Shown here in pieces: positions 12,550 through 15,328 of a stretch of DNA of 15,328 nucleotides. The stretch is from NCBI GenBank assembly GCA_955652245.1, contig CATPAV010000198.1, forward strand, positions 1 to 15,328, read 5' to 3'. This DNA is from an uncultured Candidatus Udaeobacter sp. (GTDB taxonomy: Bacteria; Verrucomicrobiota; Verrucomicrobiia; Chthoniobacterales; UBA10450). The notes beneath the pieces were generated by a model. The model made no database searches. It was not told the DNA's origin and saw only the letters and a program-made list of their open reading frames with translations. A program made the translations under genes and the position numbers. The stretch's first letter is position 1. Every line of letters begins with the position of its first letter.

Positions 12550-14319
12550 TCAACCCAGCAGATCGCCGTAGCGCTTGTCCGCTAACGCCAAGCACCGCGC
12601 CAGAATCTCCGATGGCGTCTCAAGCTTGAGCGCTTCATCGACAAGCTGCTGACATTCGGGAATGGCCAGACTTTGCACCGCGCGCTTGACTCGCGGCACG
12701 AGCGTGGCGCTCGCGCTCAACTCGTCCACGCCCAGACCAAGCAAAAGCGGTATAAGAGCGATGTCTCCGGCCATTTCGCCGCAAACACCGACCCAGATGT
12801 GGTGCGCATGTGCCGCATCGGCGATCATTTTGAGCAAGCGCAGCACCGCCGGATGGGTCGGCTCGTAGAGATGCGCGATCCTCTCGTTCACGCGATCAAC
12901 GGCGAGCGCGTACTGAATCAGGTCGTTTGTTCCAATACTGAAAAAATCAACCTCGCGCGCCAGTGCATTGGCAGAAATGGCGGCGCTGGGGATTTCAATC
13001 ATCGCGCCGACTTCAGTTTTTTCGCCGATGTCAATCTTCGAGGCGCGCAAATCGCTTCTACAATCATTCAAGATCGAAATCGCGCGACGCAATTCATCCA
13101 GGCCAGAAATCATCGGAAACATGATTTTCACATTGCCGATGGCGCTGGCGCGAAGAATGGCGCGTAACTGGGTCTTGAAGATGTCGATGTTCTCGAGGCA
13201 AAAACGGATGGCACGCCAGCCGAGGAAAGGATTCAGCTCATCGCTGATATCCACGGTTCCGGGGGCGAGTTTGTCCCCGCCGAGATCGAACGTTCGAATG
13301 ATCAGCGGATCAGGCCGGACATGCTCCGCCACTTTTCGATAAGTTTCATATTGCTCATCCTCTGTCGGCAAAGTGTTGCGGTTCAAATAAAGGAACTCCG
13401 TGCGATAAAGTCCGATTCCCTCCGCGCCGTTAGCTGCCACGGCATCGACATCATCTGGAAGCTCGATGTTAGCCGAGAGGACAATGTGGCGGCCATCGCG
13501 CGTTGTGGATCTCGTTTCGCGCAGCTCTCTCAATTGCGCCGCGACTTTGACTCTTCTCGATTCCACTTCGCCATAATGCTTAATGGTTTCCGGCGTTGGA
13601 TCGACAATGAGAAAGCCGTTGGTCCCATCGAGGAGCACCTGCTGACCGGTCTCAAGTTTTTCTGTGATATCGTGTAAACCGACTACCGCGGGGATATTCA
13701 GTGAGCGCGCCATAATCGCGGTGTGTGAGGTGCGACTGCCCAGATTAGTGGCGAGCCCGAGCACGCGTTCCTTGTTCATGGTCGCCGTATCCGACGGCGT
13801 GAGATTATGCGCGACGAGAATGTGCGGCTCACTCAGAGCAAGAAATGCTTTGGGGGCTTTCCCTTGCAAATTTCGAATCACCCGCTTCGTCACGTCCTGA
13901 ATATCCAGCGCGCGCTCGCGCAAATAGGGATCGTCGATCTTGTTTAAAGTCTCGGCGTAACTGGTGGCAACTTCCTGAAAAACCCATTCGACATTGCAAA
14001 GATCGGTTTCGAGTTTTCGCAGCACTTCATCGATCAAGGTGCGGTCCTCGACCACGAGAAGATGGGCGTCGAAAATGGCCGCGTCTTTTGCTCCAATCGA
14101 TTCCGCGATGCGCTGTTGCATCTCGAGAATCTGCATCCGTGTTTGAATGAGCGCGGCCTCGAAGCGCCCGATTTCATCCGTGACTTGCGAAGGCGAGATG
14201 CGGTAACGCGCGACGTCGTCAAGATCGTCACGGACGACGTGAACCCCGCCGCGGGCAATTCCCGGCGAGACGCCCGCTCCGTCAAACCGAATTTCCTGCC
14301 GCGCGTTTTGCTCGTTCAT
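12550..14319 (-). CDS. ptsI: PTS Enzyme I (phosphoenolpyruvate-protein phosphotransferase)
   Basis: Enzyme I takes phosphate from phosphoenolpyruvate onto its histidine and passes it to HPr; it is cytoplasmic. The 589-residue length is normal. Domains: N-terminal HPr-binding and phosphohistidine half (about 1-225) with active-site H199 in GSRTSHTAIMARSLNIPAVVG, then a PEP-binding barrel (about 265-589) with GIGLYRTEFLY at 301-311, TFDLGGDK at 343-350, NPFLGWRAIR at 363-372, GTNDLIQYALAVDR at 463-476 and the catalytic cysteine C513 in VCGEMAGD. There is no N-terminal GAF domain, so it is not the nitrogen-type PtsP. The ATG is 47 nt after ptsH in the same direction, with AGGTGG just before it; it ends at the convergent palindrome with the BFN gene. 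All key residues are intact. Confidence 0.96.
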   Translation of the reverse strand: MNEQNARQEIRFDGAGVSPGIARGGVHVVRDDLDDVARYRISPSQVTDEIGRFEAALIQTRMQILEMQQRIAESIGAKDAAIFDAHLLVVEDRTLIDEVLRKLETDLCNVEWVFQEVATSYAETLNKIDDPYLRERALDIQDVTKRVIRNLQGKAPKAFLALSEPHILVAHNLTPSDTATMNKERVLGLATNLGSRTSHTAIMARSLNIPAVVGLHDITEKLETGQQVLLDGTNGFLIVDPTPETIKHYGEVESRRVKVAAQLRELRETRSTTRDGRHIVLSANIELPDDVDAVAANGAEGIGLYRTEFLYLNRNTLPTEDEQYETYRKVAEHVRPDPLIIRTFDLGGDKLAPGTVDISDELNPFLGWRAIRFCLENIDIFKTQLRAILRASAIGNVKIMFPMISGLDELRRAISILNDCRSDLRASKIDIGEKTEVGAMIEIPSAAISANALAREVDFFSIGTNDLIQYALAVDRVNERIAHLYEPTHPAVLRLLKMIADAAHAHHIWVGVCGEMAGDIALIPLLLGLGVDELSASATLVPRVKRAVQSLAIPECQQLVDEALKLETPSEILARCLALADKRYGDLLG

Positions 14320-14366
14320 CCACCTGCGAGAGTAATGGGAATGTCAACTCACGAAAGCTTTCGGAT

Positions 14367-14678
14367 TCAATCTTCGTTGAAGCGCGCGTTAATTAACTGC
14401 TCGAGTTCCTCGATAGCTTGATCAGCATCCGGGCCTTCGCAACGGATGCGCAGCTTCGATCCCTGCCCCGCCGCCAGCATCATCAAGCCCATGATGCTTT
14501 TGCCATTTACTTCTTCACCCTCTTTCACTACCCAAATTTCCGAGCGATAACGGCTTGCGATGCGCACAAACATCGCTGCCGGTCGCGCATGAAGCCCGAG
14601 TCGATTCACAATCGAAATTTCCTTCTCGATCTTCTGGCTGGACGCGGCGCGATTTGCTCTTCGACTCAATAAACCCAT
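14367..14678 (-). CDS. ptsH: HPr family phosphocarrier protein
   Basis: HPr accepts phosphate from Enzyme I on a histidine and, where HprK exists, is also phosphorylated on serine. From ATG 14678 the protein has 103 residues, about 15 longer at the N-terminus than E. coli HPr (85). The active-site histidine is H30 in GLHARPAAMF and the regulatory serine is S61 in NGKSIMGLMML, both intact. The extra basic N-terminus (MGLLSRRANRAASSQK) is unusual for HPr. AAGGAG 7 nt upstream decides the start at 14678 over the GTG one codon earlier. The gene overlaps the hprK control region: the hprK stop is only 4 nt upstream, so the two are co-translated in one operon with ptsI. Confidence 0.93.
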   Translation of the reverse strand: MGLLSRRANRAASSQKIEKEISIVNRLGLHARPAAMFVRIASRYRSEIWVVKEGEEVNGKSIMGLMMLAAGQGSKLRIRCEGPDADQAIEELEQLINARFNED

Positions 14679-14682
14679 CACG

Positions 14683-15328
14683 TCACTCCTTCTGCTCCAT
14701 CAAATTGAGCAGCTTGGTGTTAAACTCGATCGCGCTGTTGTGACCGAGACCCTTCAATTTTTGATCCATCGCCGCGACTTCGATTAGACGCGCCATATCG
14801 CGCCCTGGTCGCACTGGAATTGTCAAGTGCGGCACCTGAAGGCCAAGAATCTCGTAAAATTCGCGATCAAGCCCGATACGGTCAACCGCCTCGACCTCCT
14901 GCCAGTCTTTCAGGGTCACGACAAGATCGAGGCGTTTCTCGATGCGAATGCTGCCAATCCCGAAAACGGAAGCCACGTTAATGATACCGATCCCGCGAAC
15001 CTCGATGTGATTGCGGGTCAGGTCTGGCGCTGTCGCCATTAACTCGCGACCTTCGAGCGACGTGATTCGGGTCACGTCATCAGCTACGAGGCTGTAGCCA
15101 CGCTCGATTAATCCAAGAACGCATTCACTTTTACCGATGCCGCTGGCACCGCGAATCAAAACGCCCACGCCTAAAATGTCCACCATGCTGCCGAACTCGG
15201 TGATCGTTGGCGAAAAATCGACTTCCAGAGCAATAGTCGCCGCGTTAATAAACTTCATTGTGATCATCGGCGTGCGAAACACTGCGATTTTCTCTTCGGC
15301 TGCAACCGCAAGTAGAAAGGGATCAAGA
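14683..15328 (-). CDS. hprK: HPr kinase/phosphorylase, C-terminal part (5' end outside window)
   Basis: HprK phosphorylates HPr on serine with ATP and dephosphorylates it with inorganic phosphate, reporting carbon and energy status; cytoplasmic hexamer. The visible 215 codons run open to the right edge; about 100 residues of the N-terminal domain are missing. They start inside the linker with LAVAAEEKIAVFRTPM, followed by the P-loop GASGIGKS, ADDV, and the family signature NHIEVRGIGIINVASVFG. The internal GTG at 15280-15282 is not the real start, because homology continues ahead of it. The stop lies 4 nt before the HPr start codon. Order hprK-ptsH-ptsI in one operon fits a regulatory PTS branch. 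Confidence 0.94.
   Translation of the reverse strand, partial: LDPFLLAVAAEEKIAVFRTPMITMKFINAATIALEVDFSPTITEFGSMVDILGVGVLIRGASGIGKSECVLGLIERGYSLVADDVTRITSLEGRELMATAPDLTRNHIEVRGIGIINVASVFGIGSIRIEKRLDLVVTLKDWQEVEAVDRIGLDREFYEILGLQVPHLTIPVRPGRDMARLIEVAAMDQKLKGLGHNSAIEFNTKLLNLMEQKE

Overview
The window looks like a chromosomal segment of a Verrucomicrobiota bacterium, probably from the soil Spartobacteria/Chthoniobacterales side. I infer this from the moderate-to-high GC content, the HprK-HPr-Enzyme I set in an apparently Gram-negative genome, the CvpA protein with a long C-terminal extension, and many GTAG/GTAA-headed palindromic repeats between genes. No database search was possible, so the taxon is an inference. 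No transposase, phage gene, CRISPR array, tRNA or rRNA was recognised.

Layout. Positions 1-5463 hold a leftward operon. In order of transcription it is a secreted TlpA/thioredoxin-like protein, cystathionine beta-synthase, a cystathionine gamma-lyase-type PLP enzyme, chorismate synthase (aroC), an extended CvpA-family membrane protein, and the first 62 codons of gatB, which runs off the left edge. Two REP-like inverted pairs fill the gaps on both sides of the gamma-lyase gene. Positions 5464-5685 form a divergent control region with a 73-bp inverted repeat between two good sigma70-type promoters. One drives rpsA (ribosomal protein S1, six S1 domains) rightward; the other drives the leftward operon and appears to produce a leaderless or nearly leaderless mRNA. 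A small lipoprotein gene follows rpsA.

Positions 7892-9799 hold a small accessory module of two leftward genes: a seven-helix membrane protein of unknown family and a MarR-family repressor. Copies or near-copies of one palindrome (core GTGTATATACAC) lie upstream and just downstream of each gene, and three TTGATCAA boxes lie near them. The copy before marR covers the -10 of a TTGATC-17-TATATA promoter, so autorepression is likely.

Positions 9800-11755 encode biosynthetic arginine decarboxylase (speA, leftward), possibly preceded by an overlapping 57-codon ORF. A divergent BFN/DUF151 protein gene follows, with a possible transcription attenuator before it. A palindrome at the convergent junction separates it from the last leftward operon, hprK-ptsH-ptsI; hprK runs off the right edge.

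How the genes fit together: CBS plus gamma-lyase make the reverse transsulfuration route from homocysteine to cysteine. The aroC, cvpA, gatB, rpsA and speA genes are housekeeping. HprK, HPr and EI form a phosphorelay whose likely role is regulation, because no sugar permease (EII) is present in the window. The less ordinary items are the REP-like pairs, the MarR operator layout, the leaderless promoters, the BFN leader and the speA-coupled small ORF.
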